Part shown: piece after piece, positions 49,839 to 57,356 of the stretch
How the letters are laid out: the number at the start of each line of letters is the position of its first letter
How positions within the stretch are numbered: position 1 is the stretch's first letter
DNA from: Actinospineispora acaciae DSM 45401
GTDB taxonomy: Bacteria > Actinomycetota > Actinomycetes > Mycobacteriales > Pseudonocardiaceae
DNA: 64,000 nucleotides
Assembly: GCF_000620785.1 (NCBI RefSeq)
Contig: NZ_JIAI01000003.1
Span: forward strand, 62,001-126,000
Direction of reading: 5' to 3'
Program-made: the position numbers and the translations under genes
The notes under the pieces: generated by a model
Database searches by the model: none
What the model saw: the letters and a program-made list of their open reading frames with translations, nothing else
What the model was told of the DNA's origin: nothing

Positions 49839-50864
49839 ATGGTCGAACGGTCCCCGGTGCGGCTGCAGGACGTCGCCGAGCACGCCGGGGTGTCGCTGGC
49901 GACCGCCTCCCGGATGCTCAGCGACCCCGGGTACGGCGGGCGCGCCGGCCTGCGCGAACGCGTCCTGGCCTCGGCCGCCGCGCTGGGCTACCGGCCCAAC
50001 CCGCACGCCCGCGCGCTGGCCACCGCCACCTCGATGAACGTCGGCCTGGTGATCCACGACGTGCGCGACGCCTACTTCGCCACGCTCAGCGGGGGCGTCA
50101 TCACCGTCGCGGAACGCCACGACCTGCTGGTCACCATGGTGTGCACCTACCGCAACGCGCCGCGCGAGCTGGAGTACGTCCAACGGCTGGCCGCGCAACG
50201 GGTGCGCGCCATCATCCTGGCCGGCAGCTCGCTGCGCGACACCGCCCACACCGAGGCGATGCACGCCGAGCTGGAGGCCTACCAGGACTCCGGCGGGTCC
50301 GTGGTGTCGGTGACCCGAGGCCGCACGGTCGGCCACGTCGTCGACATCGACAACGCCGGCGGCATGCGCAAGCTCGTCCACGACCTGGTGGCGCTCGGGC
50401 ACACCTCGTTCGGCGTGATCGCCGGTCCGCTGAAGCTGCTCGCCGTCCGCGACCGCCTGCAGGGCATCCGCCAGGGCCTCAAGGACCACGGCCTGTCCCT
50501 CGGCCGCGACGACATCGTCTACGTCGACCTGTCCCGCGAAGGCGGCCTGGCCGGCGCCGAGCAGCTCATGACCCGCCCGGACCCGCCCCGCTGCCTGCTG
50601 GCCGTCGCCGACGTGATCGCCTTCGGCGCGCTGTCCTGGCTGCGCGCGCGGGGCATAGCCGTGCCCGCCGACGTGTCCGTCACCGGCTTCGGCGGCATCC
50701 CGGCCACCCTGGACGCCGTACCCTCCCTGACCACCGTCGAACTGCCGCTGGAAGAGGTCGGCGAGACCGCCATGGAGCTCGCCCTCAAGCCCGCATCCCC
50801 CCGCCACGTCGTGGAGGTCGAGGGCACCCTGGCCCGCCGCGACAGCACCGCACCGCCCCACTGA
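49839..50864 (+). CDS. LacI-family repressor of the catabolic island
   Basis: A 341-residue LacI/GalR regulator. HTH RLQDVAEHAGVSLATASRMLSDPGYGGRAGLRERVLASAAALGYRPNPHARALAT, with the hinge, then a periplasmic-binding-protein-like inducer domain. Four boxes centred on AAGCGCTT lie before the importer, the gene itself, the dehydrogenase operon and the SDR/amidohydrolase pair. ATG 49839 has a weak GGGAGAG 9 nt upstream. The inducer is probably the imported substrate or its first product. Confidence 0.9.
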   Translation: MVERSPVRLQDVAEHAGVSLATASRMLSDPGYGGRAGLRERVLASAAALGYRPNPHARALATATSMNVGLVIHDVRDAYFATLSGGVITVAERHDLLVTMVCTYRNAPRELEYVQRLAAQRVRAIILAGSSLRDTAHTEAMHAELEAYQDSGGSVVSVTRGRTVGHVVDIDNAGGMRKLVHDLVALGHTSFGVIAGPLKLLAVRDRLQGIRQGLKDHGLSLGRDDIVYVDLSREGGLAGAEQLMTRPDPPRCLLAVADVIAFGALSWLRARGIAVPADVSVTGFGGIPATLDAVPSLTTVELPLEEVGETAMELALKPASPRHVVEVEGTLARRDSTAPPH

Positions 50865-50887
50865 CCGGCTAAACCCGCTGCTCAGAG

Positions 50888-50933
50888 CCCGTGAGTGGCT
50901 AGGGCCGCTATGGCGACCCTAGCCACTCACGGG
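50888..50933. terminator. Hairpin C after the lacI-like gene
   Basis: Stem of the same family (CCCGTGAGTGGCTAGGG with its complement, conserved CTATGG in the loop) with one internal mismatch. The inner stem has changed on both strands relative to hairpins A, B and D. It lies 23 bp after the LacI stop. Confidence 0.7.
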
Positions 50934-50970
50934 TGTTGACCTGCACGTTTGGTGGGCATCCGGGCACTCG

Positions 50971-51027
50971 GCCGAGGACGGAGCGCTTGAAGCTCGCGGC
51001 GACGCGGGCGAGGACCTCGTCGGGGAT
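50971..51027 (-). pseudogene. Remnant of the 3' end of a TIM-barrel isomerase gene
   Basis: Nineteen codons on the minus strand read IPDEVLARVAASFKRSVLG. They match the C-terminus of the intact neighbour (NPDDVLVRITATFTQSVLG) at 11 of 19 residues, and the sequence around them (hairpin plus CTGCACGTTT) is also duplicated. No stop follows at the equivalent place and no upstream coding remains. A leftover of a tandem gene duplication in the 276-bp gap 50865-51140. Confidence 0.6.
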
Positions 51028-51080
51028 CCTGGTCCGCCGCGAAACCACCCCGCTCGCCGGGCAAACCCGCTGGTCAGAGG

Positions 51081-51124
51081 CCGTGAGTGGTTAGCGTTGC
51101 TATGACACCGCTAACCACTCACGG
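51081..51124. terminator. Hairpin D after the TIM-barrel isomerase gene
   Basis: CCGTGAGTGGTTAGCGTTG, loop CTATGA, and CACCGCTAACCACTCACGG, with one mismatch. It terminates the minus-strand operon 17 bp after its stop codon and faces the LacI gene. Confidence 0.72.
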
Positions 51125-51140
51125 GTCTTGACCTGCACGT

Positions 51141-51959
51141 TTAGCCGAGGACGGACTGGGTGAAGGTCGCGGTGATGCGGACTAGGACGTCGTCGGGGTT
51201 GGCGGCCCAGACGGACTCGTTGAAGATCTCGACCTCGATCGGGCCGGTGTATCCGGCGGCGTCGACAGCGCGGGTGAGCGACGGGATGTCGATCGCGCCG
51301 TCGCCGGGGATGCCGCGGCCGAACAGCGGGTGCGGTTGCGGCACCAGCCAGTCGCAGACCTGGTAGCTGATCGTCCGCGCGCCCGCGCGGTCGAGGGCCG
51401 GCAGCAGGTTGGGGTCCCACCAGACGTTGTAGGTGTCCACGGCGAGGCCGACGTGCGCCGGGTCGAACCGCTCCGCGACGTCCAGCGCCTGGTCCAGGGT
51501 CACGATCACGGACCGCTCCGCGCACATCATGGGGTGCAGCGGCTCGACGGCCAGGCGCACGCCGGCGGACGCGGCGTACGGCACCAGCTCGGCGATGCCG
51601 TCGGCCACGGCGTGGCGAGAGGCGGCGAGGTCGAGGTCGTCGCGGACGCCGCCGGCCACCAGGTACAGCACGTCGGCGCCGATCGCGGCGGTCAGGTCCA
51701 CGGCGCGCCGGTTGGCCTCGCGGTCCAGGCCGCCGCCGTCGGGGTTGGTGCCGGTGAAGAAGCCCGCACGGCAGACGCTGGAGACCCGGACGTCGTGGTC
51801 GCGCAGCAGCCGTGCGGCACGCTCGACCCCATACTCCTCCACCGGGCCGGTCCAGGCGCCCAGCCAGCCGATCCGGTGCCGGGCAAGGGCGCGGACGACC
51901 TCCTCGAACGACCAGCGCTTGACGGTGATCTGGTTGATGCTCAGCCGCTCGGTGCTCAC
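51141..51959 (-). CDS. Sugar phosphate isomerase/epimerase-type TIM barrel protein
   Basis: A 272-residue xylose-isomerase-like TIM barrel (AP_endonuc_2 family). It starts LSINQITVKRWSFEEVVRALARHRIGWLGAW; likely metal ligands are Glu in RLAVEPLHP, Asp/His in VGLAVDTYNVWWDPN and Glu in GPIEVEIFNE. Relatives include inosose isomerase/dehydratase, dehydroshikimate dehydratase and hydroxypyruvate isomerase. GTG overlaps the dehydrogenase stop by 4 nt, so the two act together: oxidation of a ring or sugar alcohol followed by isomerisation or dehydration is the natural guess. Confidence 0.83.
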   Translation of the reverse strand: MSTERLSINQITVKRWSFEEVVRALARHRIGWLGAWTGPVEEYGVERAARLLRDHDVRVSSVCRAGFFTGTNPDGGGLDREANRRAVDLTAAIGADVLYLVAGGVRDDLDLAASRHAVADGIAELVPYAASAGVRLAVEPLHPMMCAERSVIVTLDQALDVAERFDPAHVGLAVDTYNVWWDPNLLPALDRAGARTISYQVCDWLVPQPHPLFGRGIPGDGAIDIPSLTRAVDAAGYTGPIEVEIFNESVWAANPDDVLVRITATFTQSVLG

Positions 51960-53119
51960 GATGCCGGCTCGAGGGTCAGCTCCGGGACGTCGATCCAGCG
52001 CCGCTCGCGGTGCGACCGCAGGGCCAGCTCGGCGAGCTGCACGCCCTTGGCGCCTTCGAGGAGGTCCCAGCCGAACGGGGCGTCCTCCACGACGTGGCGC
52101 AGGAACATCTCCCACTGGATCCGGAAGGCGTTGCCGAACTCCTCGTTGTCGGGCACCTGGCTCCAGCCGGCGCGGAAGTCGATGGGGTTCGGGATGTCGG
52201 GGTTCCAGACCGGCATCGGGGTGTTGGCCCGCTCCTGGGTGCGGCAGTCGCGCAGGCCGGCGATGGCGCTGCCCCGGGTGCCGTCGAGCTGCCACTCGCC
52301 GATCTCGTCGCGGTACGGGCGGGTCGCCCAGGAGGTGGTGAACTGCGCGAGCACGCCGTTGTCCAGCTTGAACATGCCGTACGCGGCGTCCTCGGCGGTG
52401 GATCGGTACTCGACCCCGGCCTCGTCCCAGCGCTTCGGGATGTGGATCTCGGCGTGGCAGAGCACGGAGCGGATCGGCGAGACCACGTTGTCGATCAGGT
52501 AGCGCCAGTGCGGGTACATGTCGAGCACCAGGCCGCCGCCGTCCTCGGCGCGGTAGTTCCAGGACGGGCGGTTCAGGTGCTGCCAGTCGCCCTCGAAGAC
52601 CCAGTAGCCGAAGTTGAGCCGGAAGCTGAGCAGGGTGCCGAAGAAGTCGGCGTCGATCAGCCGCTTGAGCTTGCGGATGCCCGGTAGGAAGAGCTTGTCC
52701 TGCACGACGCCGTTCTTGACACCGGCGGCGGCGGCCAGGCGGGCCAGGTCCAGGGCCTCGTCCAGGGAGGTGGCGGTCGGCTTCTCGCAGAAGACGTGCT
52801 TGCCGGCGGCGATGGCCTTGCGCACGGCGGGGGCGCGTTCCTTGGTGGTCAGCGCGTCGAAGTAGATGGCGTCCTCGGCGTTGTCCAGCGCCTCGTCCAG
52901 GTTGGTGGTCCACCTGTCGATGCGGTATCGCTCGGCGAGGGCCTCCAGCTTGGCCGGGTTGCGCCCGACCAGGATCGGGTCGACCACCAGGCGGCGCCCG
53001 TCGGCGAGCTCGAGGCCGCCCTGGTCGCGGATGGCGACGATCGAGCGGTCCAGGTGCTGGCGCGTCCCCATCCGGCCGGTGACGCCGTTCATGATGATCC
53101 CGACGCGAACTTGGTCCAT
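51956..53119 (-). CDS. Gfo/Idh/MocA-family dehydrogenase
   Basis: A 387-residue NAD(P)-dependent oxidoreductase. It has a Rossmann fold (VRVGIIMNGVTGRMGTRQH), the family signature AIAAGKHVFCEKPTATSLDEAL (E-K-P, about residue 115) and GGGLVLDMYPHWRYLIDNV, where Asp and His form the catalytic pair. The N-terminal glycine motif is G-x-x-x-G-x-x-G rather than the usual G-x-G-x-x-G. GAGAAGGG precedes ATG by 9 nt. LacI operator 3 lies 25 bp upstream, so this two-gene operon is LacI-controlled. Confidence 0.87.
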   Translation of the reverse strand: MDQVRVGIIMNGVTGRMGTRQHLDRSIVAIRDQGGLELADGRRLVVDPILVGRNPAKLEALAERYRIDRWTTNLDEALDNAEDAIYFDALTTKERAPAVRKAIAAGKHVFCEKPTATSLDEALDLARLAAAAGVKNGVVQDKLFLPGIRKLKRLIDADFFGTLLSFRLNFGYWVFEGDWQHLNRPSWNYRAEDGGGLVLDMYPHWRYLIDNVVSPIRSVLCHAEIHIPKRWDEAGVEYRSTAEDAAYGMFKLDNGVLAQFTTSWATRPYRDEIGEWQLDGTRGSAIAGLRDCRTQERANTPMPVWNPDIPNPIDFRAGWSQVPDNEEFGNAFRIQWEMFLRHVVEDAPFGWDLLEGAKGVQLAELALRSHRERRWIDVPELTLEPAS

Positions 53120-53143
53120 GGCTGTCAACCCTTCTCGATTTCT

Positions 53144-53155
53144 GTAAGCGCTTTC
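53144..53155. promoter_or_regulatory. LacI-family operator 3 (dehydrogenase operon)
   Basis: GTAAGCGCTTTC, identical to operator 1, 25 bp before ATG 53119, in a position to block transcription start. Confidence 0.75.
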
Positions 53156-53191
53156 TACTGGCGGCGTTCGTCGGATGTCAAGGAGCGCGGG

Positions 53192-54217
53192 TCAGCAGCC
53201 GAGCAGGCGGTACGCGTTGGCGCCGAGCACGGCGGTGCGGTCGGCAGGGGTCAGCCCGCCGGCGGCGGTGACCGCGCGCACGGCGGCGGCATCGCCGGTC
53301 GGGAACGGGTAGTCGCTGCCCAGCAGCACCCGGTCGGCGCCGGCGAACTCGACCAGCCAGGACAGTGACCGGGAGGAGTGGGTGAGCGAGTCGTAGTAGA
53401 GCGTTCGCAGCACGTCGCTGGGGGTTCGCGCGCCGTCCGGCCGGTCGGGAGCCAGGCGCGCGATCGCGTCGAACCGGCCGGCCTGGTACGGCAGGAACCC
53501 GCCGCCGTGCACCACGCACACCCGCAGGTCAGGATGCCTGTCGAACACGCCGGCCAGCACCATCGCGCCGACCGCCGCCGTGGACTGCGCCGGGTTGTCG
53601 ACGATGTCGCCGAGCCGCGGCCCCTCGCGCGCGCCGCCGGGGGCGGCCGGGCGCTGCCACGGGTGGAGCAGGACGAACGAACCTCGGGCGGACGCCTCGG
53701 ACCAGAGTGGGTTCCAGGCGGGGTCGTGCAGGGGCGGGCCGGAGCCGGCGGCGGGCAGCTCGACGCCGACGACCCCGGGCACGGCCGCGGTGCGGACCAG
53801 TTCGGCGGTGGCGGCGGCCGGGTCGCGGCGGTCGAGGAGTACGAGCGCGCGCAGCCGCTCCGGCTCGGTGGCCGCGAGCGCCGCCATGCCGTCGTTGAGC
53901 AGGCGCAGGAACGCCGTGGCGGCGTCCGGCTCCAGCTCGTCCGGGCTCAGCTCCAGCCACGGCGAGACCACCTGCACGTCGACGCCGGTGTCGTCCATCG
54001 CCGCCAGCCGCGCCGCCGCGTCGGTGAGCGCCGGCGACACCGGCGGCGTCGACCGCGAGCCGAACCGGATCCGGTCGTCCCCGCCCAGCTCGGGCAGGGA
54101 CCCGGGCGACGAACCGCGGCGGCGCGAGCGCAGGGCCGCGAGCAGGTCCGGCGGCACCGCGTGCGCGTGGACGTCGACGATGCGGGACGGCGGATCGGGC
54201 CTTGAGGTGTTCGTCAT
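53192..54217 (-). CDS. ACMSD-family amidohydrolase/decarboxylase
   Basis: A 341-residue TIM-barrel enzyme: VDVHAHAVPPDLLAAL (H-x-H), FVLLHPWQRP (His), LRVCVVHGGGFLPYQAGRFD (His) and VLLGSDYPFPTGD (Asp). All four metal-binding elements are intact, unlike the paralogue at 42576. The fold serves decarboxylation or hydrolytic ring chemistry on alpha-carboxylated substrates. Divergent from the SDR/CoA-transferase operon with only 46 bp between starts, sharing LacI operator 4. Confidence 0.85.
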   Translation of the reverse strand: MTNTSRPDPPSRIVDVHAHAVPPDLLAALRSRRRGSSPGSLPELGGDDRIRFGSRSTPPVSPALTDAAARLAAMDDTGVDVQVVSPWLELSPDELEPDAATAFLRLLNDGMAALAATEPERLRALVLLDRRDPAAATAELVRTAAVPGVVGVELPAAGSGPPLHDPAWNPLWSEASARGSFVLLHPWQRPAAPGGAREGPRLGDIVDNPAQSTAAVGAMVLAGVFDRHPDLRVCVVHGGGFLPYQAGRFDAIARLAPDRPDGARTPSDVLRTLYYDSLTHSSRSLSWLVEFAGADRVLLGSDYPFPTGDAAAVRAVTAAGGLTPADRTAVLGANAYRLLGC

Positions 54218-54240
54218 GCTGTGCGAGCATAGCCCGAACT

Positions 54241-54252
54241 GAAAGCGCTTTC
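54241..54252. promoter_or_regulatory. LacI-family operator 4 (shared divergent promoter)
   Basis: GAAAGCGCTTTC, a perfect 12-bp palindrome, lies between the amidohydrolase (54217) and SDR (54264) genes and can control both. It is the most symmetric of the four boxes and defines the consensus. Confidence 0.8.
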
Positions 54253-54263
54253 TAAGGAGTGTC

Positions 54264-55028
54264 ATGGCTGACCGGGAGGGGACGCTGCGCGGCCGGGTCG
54301 TCGCGGTGACGGGCGGCGGGCGAGGGATCGGCAGGGCCGTGGTGCTGGCCGCCGCGGCGCAGGGGGCGAACGTCGCCATCGCGTACCACGACAGCGAGGC
54401 GGGCGCGAAGGACGTCGCCCACCAGGCGCGCGGGTACGGGGTCGACGCCGAGGTGTTCGCCTGCGACGTGACCGACCGCGAGCACGTGTTCGGCTTCATC
54501 CAGGGCGCGGAGAAGTGCTACGGCCGGGTCGACGGCCTGGTCAACAACGCCGGCATCATGCCGGACTCACCGTTCCTCGAGATGACCGTCGAGGAGTGGG
54601 ACCGGGTCATCGCCACCGACCTGACCAGCGCGTTCCATGCCTGTCAGGCCGTAATCCCGGGAATGCTGGAGCGCGGCAGGGGCTCCATCGTCAACATCGC
54701 GTCCCGGCTCGGGCTGACCGGCTGGCCCGGCGTTGCGCACTACGCGAGCGCCAAGGCGGGCGTCGTCGCGCTGGCGAAGTCGATCTCCCGGGAGTTCGGC
54801 CAGCGCGGCGTCCGGGCGAACTGCGTGGCGCCCGGGGTCACCAACACCGACATGGGCCGCACCGTGATGGAGGGCGAGGTCGGACGGCGGCGGATGGCCG
54901 AGCTGCCGCTCGGACGGTTCGGCGAGCCCGAGGAGGTCGCCGACTGCGTGGTGTTCCTGCTCTCGGACGCTTCCTCGCTGCTGATCGGCCAGACGCTGAA
55001 CCCCAACAGCGGCGGGCTGATGCCATGA
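54264..55028 (+). CDS. Short-chain dehydrogenase (FabG-like)
   Basis: A 254-residue classical SDR: VVAVTGGGRGIGRAVV (cofactor), LVNNAGI, catalytic Ser in NIASRLGLTG (about residue 140) and HYASAKAG (Tyr-x-x-x-Lys, about residues 157-161). AAGGAG lies 5 nt before ATG. First gene of a coupled operon (SDR, CoA-transferase, enoyl-CoA hydratase, shikimate-dehydrogenase-like). It could oxidise a ring hydroxyl or a beta-hydroxyacyl-CoA. Confidence 0.9.
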   Translation: MADREGTLRGRVVAVTGGGRGIGRAVVLAAAAQGANVAIAYHDSEAGAKDVAHQARGYGVDAEVFACDVTDREHVFGFIQGAEKCYGRVDGLVNNAGIMPDSPFLEMTVEEWDRVIATDLTSAFHACQAVIPGMLERGRGSIVNIASRLGLTGWPGVAHYASAKAGVVALAKSISREFGQRGVRANCVAPGVTNTDMGRTVMEGEVGRRRMAELPLGRFGEPEEVADCVVFLLSDASSLLIGQTLNPNSGGLMP

Positions 55029-56566
55029 GCCTCGGCACGGTCCACGATGCCGTCAACCTCATCGACGACGGCGCGGCCGTCTGGGTGGGCGGCTCCGGGG
55101 CGGGGCACGGCGTCCCGCAGGCGTTCATCGACGAGCTGGCGGCGCAGTTCGGGCGGGCCGGCCGTCCCCGCGACCTGACGACGGTGCGGGTGGTCGGCAT
55201 CGGCGACTTCGCCGACGTCGGGTTCTCCCAGCTCGCGCTGCCGGGGCTGGCGCGGCGCACGATCGGCAGCAACATCGGCAACGAGCCCCGGCTCGGTGCG
55301 CTCGTGAAGGAAGGCGCGCTGGAGGCGTACTCGCTGCCGCAGGGCGTGCTGTCCGCGCTGTGCCGGGACATCGCGGCCGGGCGCCCCGGGCACGTCACGC
55401 ACGTCGGCCTCGGCACCTACGTCGACCCGCGGCAGACCGGCAGCCGGCAGAACGCGCGGACCACCGAGGACATCGTCGAGGTCGTCGAGCTGGCCGGCCG
55501 GGAGTGGCTGTTCTACCGCGCGCTGCCGATCGACGTGGCCGTCATCCGCGCCACCACCGCCGACGAGGACGGCAACCTGACCTTCGAGCACGAGCCGATC
55601 CTGGGCGACTCGCTGGCGCTCGCGATGGCCGCGCACAACAACGGCGGCCGGGTGATCGCGCAGGTCGAGCGGCTGGCCGGCCGGGGTTCGCTGCGCCCGG
55701 CCGACGTCCGCATCCCCGGCGCGCTGGTCGACCTGGTCTACGTCGACGCCGCGCAGCGCCAGACCTACCGCACCCCGTACTCGCCCTACTACTCCGGCGA
55801 GCTGCGCGCGCCCGCGTCCGGCCAGGGGCACACCCCGCTGGACGTCCGCAAGGTCATCGCGCGCCGCTCGTTCCTGGAGTTCCGGCCCGGGGACATCTGC
55901 AACCTCGGGTTCGGCATCTCCCAGCAGATCGGCTCGATCGCCGCCGAGGAGGGCGTGTCCGACGCGCTGACGCTCACCGTCGAGCAGGGCATCTTCGGCG
56001 GGGTGCCGGCGTTCGGCGGGGACGGCGGCGCCGGGCACAACTACCAGGCGCGGCTGGAGCAGCCGTCCATGTTCGACTTCTACGACGGCGGCGGGCTGGA
56101 CATCGCCAGCCTGTCGTTCGCGCAGGTCGACGCCGCCGGCAACGTCAACGTGCACGCGTTCGACGACACCGCGCGCGGCCCCGGCGGGTTCATCAACATC
56201 AGCACCAGGACACGGCGGCTGTGCTTCGTGGGCACGTTCACCGCCGGCGGCCTGCGGGTGTCCTTCGACGGCGGCGAGCTGCGCATCGTCCAGGAGGGAC
56301 GGCACCGCAAGTTCGTCGACGCCGTGACGGAGATCAGCTTCAACGGGGAGCTGGCGGCCGGCAAGGGGCAGTCGGTGCGCTACGTGACCGAACGCGCCGT
56401 GTTCGAGCTGGGTGCGGACGGGTTGGAGCTGGTCGAGGTCGCGCCCGGCATCGACGTCGAACGCGACGTGCTGGCCCACATGGACATCAAGCCCGTGGTC
56501 GGCGCGTCACTCACGACGATGGATCCCAGGCTGTTCCGGCCGGAGCCGATGGGGGTGTTCCGGTGA
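55025..56566 (+). CDS. Fused acyl-CoA:acetate/3-ketoacid CoA-transferase
   Basis: A 513-residue protein combining alpha and beta halves of family I CoA-transferases (YdiF/propionate CoA-transferase type). The glycine loop VWVGGSGAGHGVPQAFIDEL is near the N-terminus. The catalytic Glu is in LTLTVEQGIFGGVPAFG (about residue 321). It moves CoA from an acyl-CoA donor to the pathway acid without spending ATP, replacing a ligase in this operon. ATG overlaps the SDR stop (ATGA). Confidence 0.9.
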   Translation: MSLGTVHDAVNLIDDGAAVWVGGSGAGHGVPQAFIDELAAQFGRAGRPRDLTTVRVVGIGDFADVGFSQLALPGLARRTIGSNIGNEPRLGALVKEGALEAYSLPQGVLSALCRDIAAGRPGHVTHVGLGTYVDPRQTGSRQNARTTEDIVEVVELAGREWLFYRALPIDVAVIRATTADEDGNLTFEHEPILGDSLALAMAAHNNGGRVIAQVERLAGRGSLRPADVRIPGALVDLVYVDAAQRQTYRTPYSPYYSGELRAPASGQGHTPLDVRKVIARRSFLEFRPGDICNLGFGISQQIGSIAAEEGVSDALTLTVEQGIFGGVPAFGGDGGAGHNYQARLEQPSMFDFYDGGGLDIASLSFAQVDAAGNVNVHAFDDTARGPGGFINISTRTRRLCFVGTFTAGGLRVSFDGGELRIVQEGRHRKFVDAVTEISFNGELAAGKGQSVRYVTERAVFELGADGLELVEVAPGIDVERDVLAHMDIKPVVGASLTTMDPRLFRPEPMGVFR

Positions 56567-57336
56567 CCGAGCTGGTGCGCCTGACCCGGGGGGCCTGCGC
56601 CGAGATCGTGCTGGACAACCCGCCGATGAACGTGGTGACCGCCGAGCTGACCGCCCAGCTGCGCGCCGCGTTGCACGCCGTGGCCTCGGACGACGAGGTT
56701 CGCGCGGTGATCGTTTGTGGTGCCGGCGGGCGGGCGTTCTGCGCCGGGTCGGACATCGCGGAGTTCGAGTCGCTGCACGGGCGCGCCGCCGAGGGCAAGC
56801 TGCTGCTGGAGAAGCTGGTCTACCGCCAGCTCGCGCGTCTTCCGGTGCCCACCATCGCGGCGATCGAGGGGCACGCGCTCGGCGGCGGGCTGGAGCTGGC
56901 GCTGTGCTGCGACTTCCGGGTCGCCACCCGCCGCTCCAAGCTGGGCATGCCGGAGCTGAAGCTCGGCGTGACGCCCGGCAGCGGCGGCACCCAGCGGCTA
57001 CCCCGGATCGTCGGGCCGGCGCGGGCGAAGGAGATCATCCTGCTCGGCGAGCCGATGGACGCCGAGACGGCGCTGTCGATCGGCCTGGTCACCCGGGTCG
57101 TGGACGTCGGCGGCGCGCTGGACGCGGCGCGCGCGATGGCCGCCACCCTGGCCGGGCGCGGGCCGGTGGCCGTGCGGGTGGCCAAGAAGCTGCTCGATGC
57201 GGCCACCGAGACGCCGCTGGAGGAGGGGCTCGCGCTGGAGACCGACGGTTCCGAGCTGGTGTTCGGCACCGACGACGTGCTGGAGGGCGCGCGGGCCTTC
57301 CTTGACAAGCGCGCGCCGCGGTTCACCGGCCGCTGA
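56563..57336 (+). CDS. Enoyl-CoA hydratase/isomerase family protein
   Basis: A 257-residue crotonase. It has AGGRAFCAGSDIAEFESL (oxyanion hole) and PTIAAIEGHALGGGLELALCCDFRVA. At the usual second catalytic position the sequence is LGMPELKLGVTPGSGGTQRLPRIVG, keeping one Glu (P-E) of the pair, with G-S-G-G-T-Q-R-L as in true hydratases. GTG overlaps the CoA-transferase stop. It probably hydrates, or opens the ring of, the CoA ester made by that enzyme. Confidence 0.9.
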   Translation: MTELVRLTRGACAEIVLDNPPMNVVTAELTAQLRAALHAVASDDEVRAVIVCGAGGRAFCAGSDIAEFESLHGRAAEGKLLLEKLVYRQLARLPVPTIAAIEGHALGGGLELALCCDFRVATRRSKLGMPELKLGVTPGSGGTQRLPRIVGPARAKEIILLGEPMDAETALSIGLVTRVVDVGGALDAARAMAATLAGRGPVAVRVAKKLLDAATETPLEEGLALETDGSELVFGTDDVLEGARAFLDKRAPRFTGR

Positions 57337-57356
57337 AGCGGGACGGAGAGGGACGG

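Noticed and set aside
14539..51124. Hairpin family as riboswitches
   Set aside because: They lie at gene 3' ends and between convergent genes, not in 5' leaders, and are too small for known aptamers.
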